52,453 nucleotides of DNA from Candidatus Gallionella acididurans. GTDB taxonomy: Bacteria > Pseudomonadota > Gammaproteobacteria > Burkholderiales > Gallionellaceae. The stretch spans positions 1 through 52,453 of the forward strand of contig LSLI01000012.1 in NCBI GenBank assembly GCA_001577345.1, given 5' to 3'. The translations under genes and the position numbers were made by a program. Numbering within the stretch: the stretch's first letter is position 1; every line of letters starts with the position of its first letter. This document shows, piece after piece, positions 17,897 through 26,685 of this stretch. Below the pieces are notes generated by a model. That model did no database searches and was not told the origin of the DNA. It saw only the letters and a list, made by a program, of their open reading frames with translations.

Positions 17897-19015
17897 TCAG
17901 TACCAGCCCTTGTTGGTCATCGCCTGCAACACATAGGTCGCAAACAGCAGATGGCCGTAGGGAGTGGGATGAACCATGTCGGCAAACAGGTAATGGTCTG
18001 TCGGTGACACATTGGTATTAAGGTTGCCTGCATTGCAAACCAGCGATGAGCCTGAATTCGCTACACCAGAAGAGGCCAATAGATTGTATGGATAGTTCAA
18101 ATTGCAGGCCGTGGCAGAAACGTTAGTCAAGTTATATTTGGCCGCATTGGCGACCTCGTCCTTGCTGGCGGTATAGGCATCCACATTCAGCACATTCGCG
18201 CTGTCCGGCAGGTCGGCTTGCAGCTGGGCATTGAAGGCTGTCACCAGTGTATCGATCAGCGACACACTTGCCCCCAGGGAAACCCCATAGGGGGTGACGC
18301 TGATATCCGGGATGTTGGCTACCACTACGTACTTCGCGCCGTTGCCGATGATTTGCGATTTCACGTCATTCGCCAATTCGGTCGCCGCGGTTTGTACAGC
18401 CGCTACACCGCTGGCAGCAGGCAAGCCTGCACTTATGCTTGCAGCCTGATAGAACACATCGTTCGCCCCAGCCATCACCAATACGATTTCATTACCCGTA
18501 AACTTGCCCGGTGCATTAGGCGTAGCATGCGTGGCAAGATGATTGCTGATTTGCGTCGCGACCGGCACGGTCAGCGCAAAGCCACCAGTAGTCACCAGAT
18601 GATTGCCTATCCCCGGCTGCAGGGTCACGCGCGAGCCCCCCTGGGCATAGCCTGTACATCCAGGATAGTTGGTCACCGGAACAACGGTGCCCGCAGGTGT
18701 ACCGGGAGCTGCCCCCGATCCATTATCCAGACCCGTTTGTGCAGCACACGGCATACCCAAGCCCAGACTGAGCGAAGTGAACTCGGTCCAGTTGGTCGGC
18801 GTGACAGCCTTGACGCTGGAGGCGGCATTGATCGTGAACTGCCCTCCCCCCAGACCACTAACCATCCCCACGTTGTATGAACCCACATCGCTCAGGCTGT
18901 CGCCAAACGAAACCTGCGAGGCAAATTTCGGTTTGGCAGGGACATCACTGCCACCGCCGCAACCCGCCAGAATCATGGTGACCAGCAAAGCTGAACCTAA
19001 CTTGAATTGACGCAT
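17897..19015 (-). CDS. SGNH/GDSL-family esterase or lipase lipoprotein
   Basis: 372 residues from ATG 19015, preceded by GGGAG. The N-terminus is a lipoprotein signal (MRQFKLGSALLVTMILAGC, lipobox LAGC with Cys19), so the protein is probably anchored in the outer membrane. The SGNH blocks are present: SFGDSLSDVG (nucleophile Ser), a Gly in AQGGSR, GANDVF (Asn) and DMVHPTPYGH (Asp and His). A cell-surface esterase of this type would release fatty acids that FadL could import, which fits its place in the operon. The substrate is inferred. The first residue of the longer open frame is not used because it precedes the signal peptide. Confidence 0.88.
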   Translation of the reverse strand: MRQFKLGSALLVTMILAGCGGGSDVPAKPKFASQVSFGDSLSDVGSYNVGMVSGLGGGQFTINAASSVKAVTPTNWTEFTSLSLGLGMPCAAQTGLDNGSGAAPGTPAGTVVPVTNYPGCTGYAQGGSRVTLQPGIGNHLVTTGGFALTVPVATQISNHLATHATPNAPGKFTGNEIVLVMAGANDVFYQAASISAGLPAASGVAAVQTAATELANDVKSQIIGNGAKYVVVANIPDISVTPYGVSLGASVSLIDTLVTAFNAQLQADLPDSANVLNVDAYTASKDEVANAAKYNLTNVSATACNLNYPYNLLASSGVANSGSSLVCNAGNLNTNVSPTDHYLFADMVHPTPYGHLLFATYVLQAMTNKGWY

Positions 19016-19173
19016 TTGAATTCTCCCGGGTTGATTGATCAAGATTCCAGGCAAGCTGCAAGGCATTCCCGTAATTGCGAAAAACCGTCTATCCCTGATG
19101 TTCCAATTTGCACTGCGCGGATTACCGGATCCACGGTTAAAAACCAACCCGGAAACTCCGTGTGATCATGCGC

Positions 19174-19575
19174 CTATTCTTCAGGGGGAACAACCCTGGG
19201 CTTGCGGTCTTCACCGACTGCCACATAGGTCAGCGTGGCCTCGGTGACCTTGACGCATACCGGTTTGGCCGGGTCGCGCTGCGAATACACCTCGACATTC
19301 ACCGTGATGGAAGTGCGACCGACCTTGACGATATTCGTATAAAAGCTCACCAAGTCGCCCATGAACAACGGCTGTTTGAACACGAAGGAATTCACCGCAA
19401 CCGTGGCCACCCTGCCCCTGGCGCGATGCAAAGCGGGGATGCTCCCGGCAATATCCACCTGCGCCATGATCCATCCGCCGAACACGTCGCCGGTAAAGTT
19501 GCAATCGCTGGGCATGGCAACCACGCGTATGGTCGGCTCGCGCTGGGGCAGGGTTGTGTGCTGATGGTCATCCAA
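19174..19575 (-). CDS. Acyl-CoA thioesterase, YciA/hotdog family
   Basis: 133 residues of the hotdog-fold acyl-CoA thioesterase family. The catalytic Asp is in DCNFTGDVFGGWIMAQVD. The rest is as expected: VNSFVFKQPLFMGDLVSFYTNI and TLTYVAVGEDRKPR. It hydrolyses acyl-CoA to the free acid and CoA and may prevent CoA trapping during fatty-acid use. The start is TTG at 19575, because the ATG in the protein lies inside the conserved region; AAGGG eight bases upstream lies within the end of fadD, and the two genes are separated by only 2 bases, suggesting coupled translation. Confidence 0.87.
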   Translation of the reverse strand: MDDHQHTTLPQREPTIRVVAMPSDCNFTGDVFGGWIMAQVDIAGSIPALHRARGRVATVAVNSFVFKQPLFMGDLVSFYTNIVKVGRTSITVNVEVYSQRDPAKPVCVKVTEATLTYVAVGEDRKPRVVPPEE

Positions 19576-19577
19576 GA

Positions 19578-21389
19578 TTAACGCCCTTCATAAAGTTGTT
19601 CGATCTGTTCGGCGTAACGCGCTGCCACCTGCGGGCGCTTGAGCTTGAGGGTGGGCGTCAGCAAGCCGTTCTCTATACTCCACTGCTCGGTCAGCAGCAG
19701 CACGCGGCGCACATTCGCGTAGCCGGGGAATTCCCTGATCTGCTCCGCGATGCGGTCCAGAACCTGCTGCTCGACACGGCTGTCGTGCAGCGCTTCCGGC
19801 ATGTCGGCGCGCACCCCAACCTGTTGCGCGAATGCCTGCCATTGTTCGGGATTGACCACGGCCAGCGCCACCAGCTTGGGCCGTCCCTCGCCGTATACCA
19901 TCACCTGTTCAAACAGGCGGTCGCGCAGGATGGCTTCCTCTATGTCGGCCGGCGGCACCTTTTCGCCATTGGACATCACAACAATCTCCTTGAGCCGTCC
20001 GGTGATGTAGATGTGCCCGGTCTCGCTGATGCGTGCGGTATCGCCGGTGTTCAACCAGCCGTCCTTGTCTATCATCGCGGCCGTGGCGGCGGGGTTGTTC
20101 AAGTAGCCCAGCATGTTGGATGGGCCGCGCACCAGCAGCGCATTGTGCTCGCCGATGCGCACTTCTATACCGGACAAGGGCAGGCCCACGCTGGACGGAT
20201 AGTTGTCATCGATATGATTTGCGCTGATCACCGGACTGGTTTCGGTCAGGCCATAGCCCTGGATCAGCGGCAGGCCGAACGCGATGAACAGGCGTGACAC
20301 CTTGGGGGACAGGGCCGCGCCGCCGCTCAGGGATATCCGCAAACGGCCCCCCAGCCTGTCCATCACCTTGTCCGCCACCAGCCGTTTCAGCAGCGGCCAC
20401 AACAGCAACTTCGGGTGCCAGCCAGCCCTTCCCTGCTGGCGCTCGAAGCGGTGCCAGCCCACATCCACGGCAAGCTTGAACAGCTTGCGACGCAGCGGCG
20501 GCCCCGCTTCAAGCTTGGCATGGATCGCGTTGTAAATGCGTTCGTAAATGCGCGGCACGGCGATCAGCGCGGTCGGCCGGATAGTCAACAAGTCTTCGGC
20601 AAGCAACGGAATGGAACGCGCGTAGGCCACCATCTCACCGGCCATCATCGGCATGTAATAGCCTACAGTGCGTTCGAAAGTATGCGACAGCGGCAGGAAG
20701 GACAACGAAATGTCGGAACTGTCAAAACTTAAACTGATCGCCATGAACGATTCATAGGCGTTGTACAGGATATTGTAGTGCGACAGCATCACGCCCTTGG
20801 GTTTGCCTGTGGTGCCGGAGGTATAAATGATGGTGGCCAGCGTATCGCGGTCGCGCACGCGTTCCCAGCCCTTCCTGCCCTCTGCCGGCAGCCAATCCTG
20901 CGCGCATTGCAGGCGCGATTCGCTGTCTTCCGGTATTTTGTCGATGCTGACCAGGCGCTTGATTCCGCCGAGCTGATCGCGCACCGTGCGCAGCGCCTGC
21001 CACTGCTCGGCAGTCTCGAACAGCAGCACTTTCACCTGTGCATCGTTGATGATGTAGGCCACGTTGTCCGGCCTGTCGACGGTATACAGCGGCACCACCA
21101 CCAATCCCAGCGACATCGCGGCCTGCTCGAACATCACCCATTCCGGGCAGTTGCGCAACATCAGCGCAACCCGGTCGCCCGGTATCAGCCCCTCGCGCTG
21201 CAACGCCAGCTGCCAGCGCGTCATCTGGTCGAAAGTCTGTGCCCAGGTCAGGGTCAACCATGCTTCGCGATGCACGTCGAAATAACGGTAGGCGATATTG
21301 CCGGGTGTGCGTTTTACCCGTTCCAGAAACAAGCCGTGCAGAGTGCCGGCCTGTTCCGGCGTAATCAAATCCCGATGCTTCTCTTGCAT
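19578..21389 (-). CDS. fadD: Long-chain acyl-CoA synthetase
   Basis: 603 residues from ATG 21389, preceded by GGGGAG four bases upstream. An AMP-forming ligase that activates fatty acids with ATP and CoA. Core motifs are TIIYTSGTTGKPKGVMLSH (P-loop), the FLPLSHTFER region, GYGLTETSP, DGWLNTGD (adenine/ribose contact) and GRLKEIVVMSNGEKVPP with the catalytic lysine region toward the C-terminus. The length and the FAA1-like N-terminus (LHGLFLERVKRTPGNIAYRY) fit the long-chain group. It sits between the SDR and thioesterase genes in the minus-strand fatty-acid cluster and is cytoplasmic or loosely membrane-bound. Confidence 0.95.
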   Translation of the reverse strand: MQEKHRDLITPEQAGTLHGLFLERVKRTPGNIAYRYFDVHREAWLTLTWAQTFDQMTRWQLALQREGLIPGDRVALMLRNCPEWVMFEQAAMSLGLVVVPLYTVDRPDNVAYIINDAQVKVLLFETAEQWQALRTVRDQLGGIKRLVSIDKIPEDSESRLQCAQDWLPAEGRKGWERVRDRDTLATIIYTSGTTGKPKGVMLSHYNILYNAYESFMAISLSFDSSDISLSFLPLSHTFERTVGYYMPMMAGEMVAYARSIPLLAEDLLTIRPTALIAVPRIYERIYNAIHAKLEAGPPLRRKLFKLAVDVGWHRFERQQGRAGWHPKLLLWPLLKRLVADKVMDRLGGRLRISLSGGAALSPKVSRLFIAFGLPLIQGYGLTETSPVISANHIDDNYPSSVGLPLSGIEVRIGEHNALLVRGPSNMLGYLNNPAATAAMIDKDGWLNTGDTARISETGHIYITGRLKEIVVMSNGEKVPPADIEEAILRDRLFEQVMVYGEGRPKLVALAVVNPEQWQAFAQQVGVRADMPEALHDSRVEQQVLDRIAEQIREFPGYANVRRVLLLTEQWSIENGLLTPTLKLKRPQVAARYAEQIEQLYEGR

Positions 21390-21405
21390 TTCACTCCCCT
21401 GTGAA

Positions 21406-22242
21406 TCAACCCAGAAACAAATCATTGAACAGCGGCGTGCCCGGCGCTACCGCATATTGCGCGAAGTCGCTCTCCCCGGCTGCGCGCAATACATCTTCGT
21501 CGATGAAAAAATTTCCGCTGCAGGTGCGGCTGTCCCGCGTCAGGATCGCGTGCGCCGCATCTGCCATGATGGCGGGAAGGCGCGAAGCGCGCAGCACCGC
21601 TGCCGGAAAATTGAACTCGATGGCGGCAGTGGCAATCGTGGTGCGCGGCCACAGGCAGTTCACGCCTATCCCCCCGGCCCCGTCGCCATCGGCGGCGAAT
21701 TCCCGCGCCAGGCCGAGCGTGCACAGGCTCATGCCATATTTCGAGATCGTATAAGCCAGATGCGGGGCAAACCATTTGGCATCCAGGTTGAGCGGCGGCG
21801 ACAAGGTAAGAATGTGCGGATTGGCCGCGCGTCCGAGGTGGGGGATGCAGGCCTGCGAAACCAGAAAAGTCGCGCGCATGTTCACGTCCCACATCAGGTC
21901 GAGCCGCTTCGGAGTCGTTTCCAGGGTGGGGGTCATGCTGATGGCGCTGGCGTTATTGACCAGCACATCGATGCCGCCGAAATGCCGCACCACCTGTTCC
22001 ACCGCAGACTTGATCGCCAGCTCGTCGCGCACATCCAGCTGGATCGCCAGCGCCTGGCCGCCGGCTTGCACCACCTCTTCGGCAACCGTATGTATCGTGC
22101 CCGGCAATTTGGCATGCGCCGTTACCGTCTTTCCGGTGATCACCACCTTCGCGCCATCGCGCGCGCAACGCAGCGCGATCTCCCGCCCGATTCCGCGGGT
22201 GGAGCCAGTTATCAAAATGGTTTTGCCGTGCAAACCGGACAT
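21406..22242 (-). CDS. SDR family oxidoreductase (HSDL2-like)
   Basis: 278 residues of the classical short-chain dehydrogenase family. The cofactor motif is ITGSTRGIGREIA (residues 10-22), the structural motif is LVNNASAIS, and the catalytic Tyr-Lys pair is in AYTISKYGMSLC. The closest match from memory is the HSDL2-like group of peroxisomal and bacterial SDRs (PKRLDLMWDVNMRATFLVSQ, HILTLSPPLNL), which carry the sequence LSPP near the active site. The group lacks a firm substrate but travels with fatty-acid genes. The gene follows fadE on the same strand and precedes fadD by 16 bases, so it is probably in the same transcript. Confidence 0.85.
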   Translation of the reverse strand: MSGLHGKTILITGSTRGIGREIALRCARDGAKVVITGKTVTAHAKLPGTIHTVAEEVVQAGGQALAIQLDVRDELAIKSAVEQVVRHFGGIDVLVNNASAISMTPTLETTPKRLDLMWDVNMRATFLVSQACIPHLGRAANPHILTLSPPLNLDAKWFAPHLAYTISKYGMSLCTLGLAREFAADGDGAGGIGVNCLWPRTTIATAAIEFNFPAAVLRASRLPAIMADAAHAILTRDSRTCSGNFFIDEDVLRAAGESDFAQYAVAPGTPLFNDLFLG

Positions 22243-22259
22243 ACTGACTACCCCTGTTT

Positions 22260-22350
22260 GTCCGCAGATTACGCAGATGCACGCAGATTCAAGGCCAAAC
22301 CTCGACGGATTGAGGTTTTGAAATCTGTTTAATCTGCGTAATCTGCGGAC
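22260..22350. repeat. 91-nt hairpin between the SDR gene and fadE
   Basis: GTCCGCAGATTACGCAGAT at 22260-22278 is the exact reverse complement of 22332-22350. Between the arms, a further imperfect pairing (CAGATTCAA with TTGAAATCTG, and CAAACCTC with GAGGTTTTG) makes one long hairpin. The arm carries a repeated GCAGATTACGCAGAT pattern common in intergenic repeats of proteobacteria. It could reduce read-through from fadE into the downstream operon or be a mobile-element relic. Confidence 0.75.
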
Positions 22351-22371
22351 TACTTTTTCTGCCGACTGTTG

Positions 22372-24804
22372 TTATTTCCCCGCCCGCAATTGTTCCGGCG
22401 CAAAATCATCCACCATGATGACCTTGCGGCGCAACGCGTAGTCCCTTTCCAATTGCAATGCCTGTTCAGGGGTAATGATGCCCAGGCCGCGCGCTTCGGC
22501 GATGCGCAACGGTTCCTCCAGCGCTTTTAATTTTCCCGCCTTGCGCGCTTCTTCCATGCTGGCGAGCAAAGGTTCGCTGACCAGTGTGCTGGCCAGGGCT
22601 GCTTCCAGCGCACCCACAGGATCCTGTTCATCCTCGGGAACGTATATCCCCCGGGTCAAACGATCGCGCGCATCGCCGGGCTTCATCAACAGCGTGGCGA
22701 TCTGGTGTCCGAGGTGATCGGACGGCGGGGAAAAACCCTTCCCCAGCGGGAATACCAGAAAGCTTAACAAGCCCCGTACCCAGGCATTCGGAAAATTCTC
22801 GATCACGCCATCGAATGCCTGCTGGATCTTGTACAGCGCGTCCTGCATGGACCAGTCCAGCAACGGCAGATCTTCTGCCTGACGGCCGTCATCTTCAAAA
22901 CATTTCAATGCTGAAGAGCACAAATACATCAGGCTCAATACATCGCCGAGCCGTGCGGAGATTTTCTCGCGGCGCTTCAGCGAGCCGCCCAGCGCCGCCA
23001 TCGCCACATCCGCGCTGAAGGCAAAAGCCGCCGAGAAACGCGTCAAGTGCTGGTAATAGCGGCGGGTTTCCAGGCCCTCTGGCGCTGCTATGCCACGCCC
23101 GCCGGTTAACCCGAACACCAGACTGCGCGCCGCATTGCTCAATGCAAAGGTGATATGCCCGAACAGTGCATCGTCGAACTGGTGCAGTGCGCGCTGGCGG
23201 TCATGATCATGCACCGCAGCGATTTCTTTCAGGACATAGGGATGGGAACGGATCGCCCCCTGTCCGAAGATCATCAGTGTGCGGGTCAGGATGTTCGCGC
23301 CTTCCACAGTGATGGCGACCGGCATTTGCTGGTAGAAACGGCCCAGATAATTGTCCGGCCCGAGGCTGATACCCTTGCCGCCATGGACATCCATCGCGTC
23401 GTTGATAACGATGCGGCAACGCTCCGTGGAATGATATTTGATGATCGCGGAGATCACCGATGGCTTGCCGCCCATGTCCAGCGCCAGGGCGGTAAAGCGG
23501 CGAGCCGCGTCCACCATGTAGGTGTGGGCACCGATACGCGCCAGGGGCTCTTCCACTCCCTCGAATTTGCCTATCGGCACCTTGAACTGCTTGCGCACCC
23601 GGCCATAGGCCCCGCTGGTGCGCGCGACCAGTTTCATGCCGCCCACGCTGCTGGCGGGCAATGAGATCGAGCGGCCCGCCGCCAGACACTCCATCAACAT
23701 GCGCCAGCCCTGGCCCACGCGCGACGTACCGCCGATGATGTATTCCATCGGGATGAACACATCCTTGCCCTGTGTCGGACCGTTCAGGAAAGCGGAATTC
23801 AGGGGGAAATGTCTGCGCCCGATCTGCACCCCCGGGGTGTCGGTGGGTATCAGCGCAAGCGTGATGCCGCGATCGGCTTCGCCTCCCAGCAGGTGTTCCG
23901 GGTCATACAATTTGAACGCCAGGCCGAGCAGCGTGGCTGCCGGCGCCAGTGTGATATAGCGTTTCTCCCAGGTCAGACGCATCCCCAGCACGTTCTGCTG
24001 CCCGGCAAATTCCCCGTGGCAAACCACGCCATAATCGGGGATCGCGCCGGCATCGGAACCCGCGAACGGGCCGGTCAGCGCGAAGCAGGGCACTTCCTGG
24101 CCCCGGGCCAAACGGCGCAGATACTTTTCTTTTTGCTGCTCCGTGCCGTAGTGCAGCAACAGTTCGGCCGGCCCCAGTGAATTGGGTACCATCACCGTGA
24201 CTGCGCCCGTGCCGCTGCGCGAAGCCACTTTGCACACCACGGCGGAATGCGCCTGCGCGGAAAATTCCAGCCCGCCATAATGCCTGGGTATGATCATGCC
24301 GAAGAAACCCTTGTCCTTGATGTACTGCCAGACCTCGGGGGGCAGATCGGCCCGGTTATGCGTGATGTCCCAATCATCCAGCATGGCGCACAACTGCTCG
24401 ACCTCATTGTCGAGAAAGGCCTGCTCTGTGACACTTAATCCGCACTTCGGGAAGGCCATCAATTTGTCCCAGTCCGGATTGCCGCTGAACAACTCGCCTT
24501 CCCATCCCACGGTTCCGGCATCGATCGCCTCCTGTTCCGTGGCGGAAATCTGCGGCAGGATGTTGCGGAAGATTTTAAGCAATGCGCCGCTCACCACATT
24601 GCGGCGCACATAGGGTATCCCGAACAGCACGATAAACAACAGCAGGGCAATGCCCACCGGAATCAGCACATAGTCCGAAAAACTTGCCTGTATCGAGATT
24701 ACCGGCACAATCAGCAGCGCTGCCAGCACCCAACTGGTAATCGAGGCGCGGTAAAACGCCAGCATGACGCATATCGCCAGTGAAATTAATAGGGTTAGTG
24801 TCAT
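22372..24804 (-). CDS. fadE: Acyl-CoA dehydrogenase FadE
   Basis: 810 residues, the length of the large proteobacterial FadE type, which performs the first oxidation of beta-oxidation and passes electrons to the quinone pool. Two N-terminal membrane helices (about residues 1-25 and 28-60) anchor it. The FAD and substrate regions follow the family: PRHYGGLEFSAQAHSAVVCK, CFALTGPFAGSDAGAIPDYG, SLPASSVGGMKLVART, VHGGKGISLGPDNYLGRFYQ and a long C-terminal extension ending APEQLRAGK. It is the first gene of the minus-strand fatty-acid cluster. GGAG lies 11 bases before the ATG. The upstream region is rich in repeats, and no operator for a known fatty-acid regulator was recognised. Confidence 0.95.
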   Translation of the reverse strand: MTLTLLISLAICVMLAFYRASITSWVLAALLIVPVISIQASFSDYVLIPVGIALLLFIVLFGIPYVRRNVVSGALLKIFRNILPQISATEQEAIDAGTVGWEGELFSGNPDWDKLMAFPKCGLSVTEQAFLDNEVEQLCAMLDDWDITHNRADLPPEVWQYIKDKGFFGMIIPRHYGGLEFSAQAHSAVVCKVASRSGTGAVTVMVPNSLGPAELLLHYGTEQQKEKYLRRLARGQEVPCFALTGPFAGSDAGAIPDYGVVCHGEFAGQQNVLGMRLTWEKRYITLAPAATLLGLAFKLYDPEHLLGGEADRGITLALIPTDTPGVQIGRRHFPLNSAFLNGPTQGKDVFIPMEYIIGGTSRVGQGWRMLMECLAAGRSISLPASSVGGMKLVARTSGAYGRVRKQFKVPIGKFEGVEEPLARIGAHTYMVDAARRFTALALDMGGKPSVISAIIKYHSTERCRIVINDAMDVHGGKGISLGPDNYLGRFYQQMPVAITVEGANILTRTLMIFGQGAIRSHPYVLKEIAAVHDHDRQRALHQFDDALFGHITFALSNAARSLVFGLTGGRGIAAPEGLETRRYYQHLTRFSAAFAFSADVAMAALGGSLKRREKISARLGDVLSLMYLCSSALKCFEDDGRQAEDLPLLDWSMQDALYKIQQAFDGVIENFPNAWVRGLLSFLVFPLGKGFSPPSDHLGHQIATLLMKPGDARDRLTRGIYVPEDEQDPVGALEAALASTLVSEPLLASMEEARKAGKLKALEEPLRIAEARGLGIITPEQALQLERDYALRRKVIMVDDFAPEQLRAGK

Positions 24805-24912
24805 GGTCGCTGTATCTCCGAATTTGTTTTTTTGGTCAGCCGCACTTTAACGCTATACAACAGGCAGCACAATAACGAACTATTGATACTTCCATAATTC
24901 ACGACACCCTTG

Positions 24913-25010
24913 CCGTCATTGCGAACGAAGTGAAGCAATCCAGCAAGACCAAGGTGCATTTTTTTAAATCATCTGGATTGCCGCGTCGGCTTCGCCTCCT
25001 CGCAATGACA
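24913..25010. repeat. Long imperfect inverted repeat of the CGTCATTGCGA type
   Basis: The left arm (CGTCATTGCGAACGAAGTG, GAAGCAATCCAG) and the right arm (CTGGATTGCCGCGTCGGC, TTCGCCTCCTCGCAATGACA) are largely reverse-complementary around an AT-rich centre (TTTTTTTAAATC). Repeats with this arm are widespread in proteobacterial intergenic DNA; the family is recognised from memory, not searched. Confidence 0.7.
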
Positions 25011-25062
25011 GGTGTTTGTGCCATCGCTCGCAGCTGAAGCCTTGTTGCAATGACGGGGCATT

Positions 25063-25091
25063 CTGGATTCCCCGAATTCGCGGGAATGGCG
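25063..25091. repeat. Short GGATTCCC/GGGAAT inverted repeat
   Basis: ATTCCC 25067-25072 and GGGAAT 25082-25087 flank a central CGAATTCGC. The unit CTGGATTCCCCG-AATTCGCGGGAATGGCG resembles a very common intergenic repeat of proteobacteria and lies next to the longer inverted repeat. Confidence 0.5.
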
Positions 25092-25244
25092 TGCCAGTTT
25101 TTTAATTTCCCCTTACCGCATTCAGAAAGATGTGTCACTGTCATCAAATATGAAAACCTCAATAAGCCAGTTTGCTCCAAATGATTTCGATCTGGTTGCC
25201 GCTTTCCCGCTTGCCGGCTGGAAGCGCCTGGCAAATAACAAACT

Positions 25245-26603
25245 TCACCGCATCCTGTCCACCGCCTGTTCAACCCTGTCCACGGCGATGATTTCCATGC
25301 CCGGAATCTTTTGCTTGGGCGCGTTGGCCCTGGGAATGATGGCCTGCGTGAATCCCAGCTTGGCGGCTTCGCGCAAACGTTCCTGGCCGCGCTGCACAGG
25401 ACGCACTTCGCCCGCCAGACCGACTTCGCCGAACACCACCAGCTTTGCCGGCAGCGGTTTGTTGCGCAGGCTTGAGACCATCGCAAGGATCACCGCGAGG
25501 TCCGCGCCCGGCTCGGTGATCTTGACGCCGCCCACCGCATTGATGAACACGTCCTGATCGTAACACGCGATGCCCGCGTGGCGATGCAGCACGGCAAGCA
25601 GCATCGCCAGGCGATTCTGTTCCAGCCCCAGCGACAGCCGCCGCACGTTCGGCGAGTGGGCCTCGTCGAGCAGCGCCTGGATCTCCACCAGCAAGGGTCG
25701 CGTGCCTTCCTGCGTGACCATCACGCAGGAACCGGCGACCTGCTCGCCGTGCTGCGACAAAAACAGCGCCGAGGGGTTGCTCACCTCGCGCAGGCCCTTT
25801 TCGGTCATCGCAAACACGCCCAGTTCGTTGACCGCGCCAAAGCGGTTCTTGAACGCGCGTATCAGGCGGAAGCTGGAATGGGTGTCGCCCTCGAAATACA
25901 GCACCGTGTCGACGATGTGTTCCAGCACGCGCGGGCCGGCCAGCGCACCTTCCTTGGTCACGTGGCCGACCAGGATGATGGTGATGTTGCTGCTCTTGGC
26001 GACACGCGTGAGCTGCGCGGCGCATTCGCGCACCTGGGCCACCGAGCCCGGCGCCGAAGTAAGCTGCTCGGAATAAACAGTCTGTATGGAGTCGATCACC
26101 ACCACGTCCGGTTTGTCCTGCGCAATGGCGGCCTGGATCTTTTCCAGCTGGATCTCCGCCAGCAGGCGCAAGCTGCTTGCATCCAGCGACAAACGTTTTG
26201 CGCGCAGGGCAATCTGCTGTGCGGATTCTTCCCCGCTCACATACAGTGTTTTCTGTTGCCGGGACAAGTGCGCCAGCACCTGCAGCAGCAGGGTGGACTT
26301 GCCGATGCCCGGATCGCCGCCGATCAGCACCACCGCCCCCTGCACCAGCCCGCCGCCGAGCACCCGGTCGAATTCAGCTATGCCGCTCGGCGTGCGCGGC
26401 ACTTCTGCCGCTTCCACCTCGGATAGCATCTGCACCCTGCCTGTTGCGGTCAGCGCACTGAAACGGTTCTTGCCGCCTGGCGCAATCTCGGCGACGCTCT
26501 CGACGAGCGTGTTCCATGCTTCACAATGCGGACACTGCCCCTGCCACTTCGCTACCTGTCCGCCGCATTCGGTACAGGAATAAATCGTTTTTGCTTTTGC
26601 CAT
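25245..26603 (-). CDS. radA: DNA repair protein RadA
   Basis: 452 residues, the normal length for RadA, a RecA-like ATPase that promotes branch migration in recombinational repair. The N-terminal zinc finger is CTECGGQVAKWQGQCPHC. Walker A is GGDPGIGKSTLLLQ, Walker B is VVVIDSIQT, the RadA-specific KNRFG motif is present (RAFKNRFGAVNELG), and the C-terminal Lon-like domain carries DVFINAVGG and KLVVFGEVGLAGEVRP. The ATG is preceded by a run rich in GGC with no strong ribosome site, but the family start MAKAKTIYSC is clear. It sits alone between the repeat-rich spacer and two small lipoprotein genes. Confidence 0.96.
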   Translation of the reverse strand: MAKAKTIYSCTECGGQVAKWQGQCPHCEAWNTLVESVAEIAPGGKNRFSALTATGRVQMLSEVEAAEVPRTPSGIAEFDRVLGGGLVQGAVVLIGGDPGIGKSTLLLQVLAHLSRQQKTLYVSGEESAQQIALRAKRLSLDASSLRLLAEIQLEKIQAAIAQDKPDVVVIDSIQTVYSEQLTSAPGSVAQVRECAAQLTRVAKSSNITIILVGHVTKEGALAGPRVLEHIVDTVLYFEGDTHSSFRLIRAFKNRFGAVNELGVFAMTEKGLREVSNPSALFLSQHGEQVAGSCVMVTQEGTRPLLVEIQALLDEAHSPNVRRLSLGLEQNRLAMLLAVLHRHAGIACYDQDVFINAVGGVKITEPGADLAVILAMVSSLRNKPLPAKLVVFGEVGLAGEVRPVQRGQERLREAAKLGFTQAIIPRANAPKQKIPGMEIIAVDRVEQAVDRMR

Positions 26604-26685
26604 GCCAGCCTTTTATTGGTTCGATACGCCCGGGGTTCCTGCATCCGGGCAACAGGACATCAGCTGCCGAGAAATGGGAGCCGGG

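Larger units (their letters stand above)
24805..25244. other. Repeat-rich spacer between fadE and radA
   Basis: About 440 bases with no credible gene. The left quarter holds the fadE promoter region (not resolved). The middle holds two inverted repeats described separately (24913-25010 and 25063-25091). The remaining right part is ordinary spacer up to the radA stop. Confidence 0.6.

Noticed and set aside
24899..25486. 195-residue frame on the minus strand over the repeat-rich spacer and radA end
   Set aside because: It covers repeats and an off-frame part of radA, with low-complexity Arg/Ser/Cys sequence and no domain.
26628..26650. GCCCGG/CCGGGC hairpin upstream of radA as a terminator
   Set aside because: It lacks a T-run in either direction, so termination cannot be claimed.
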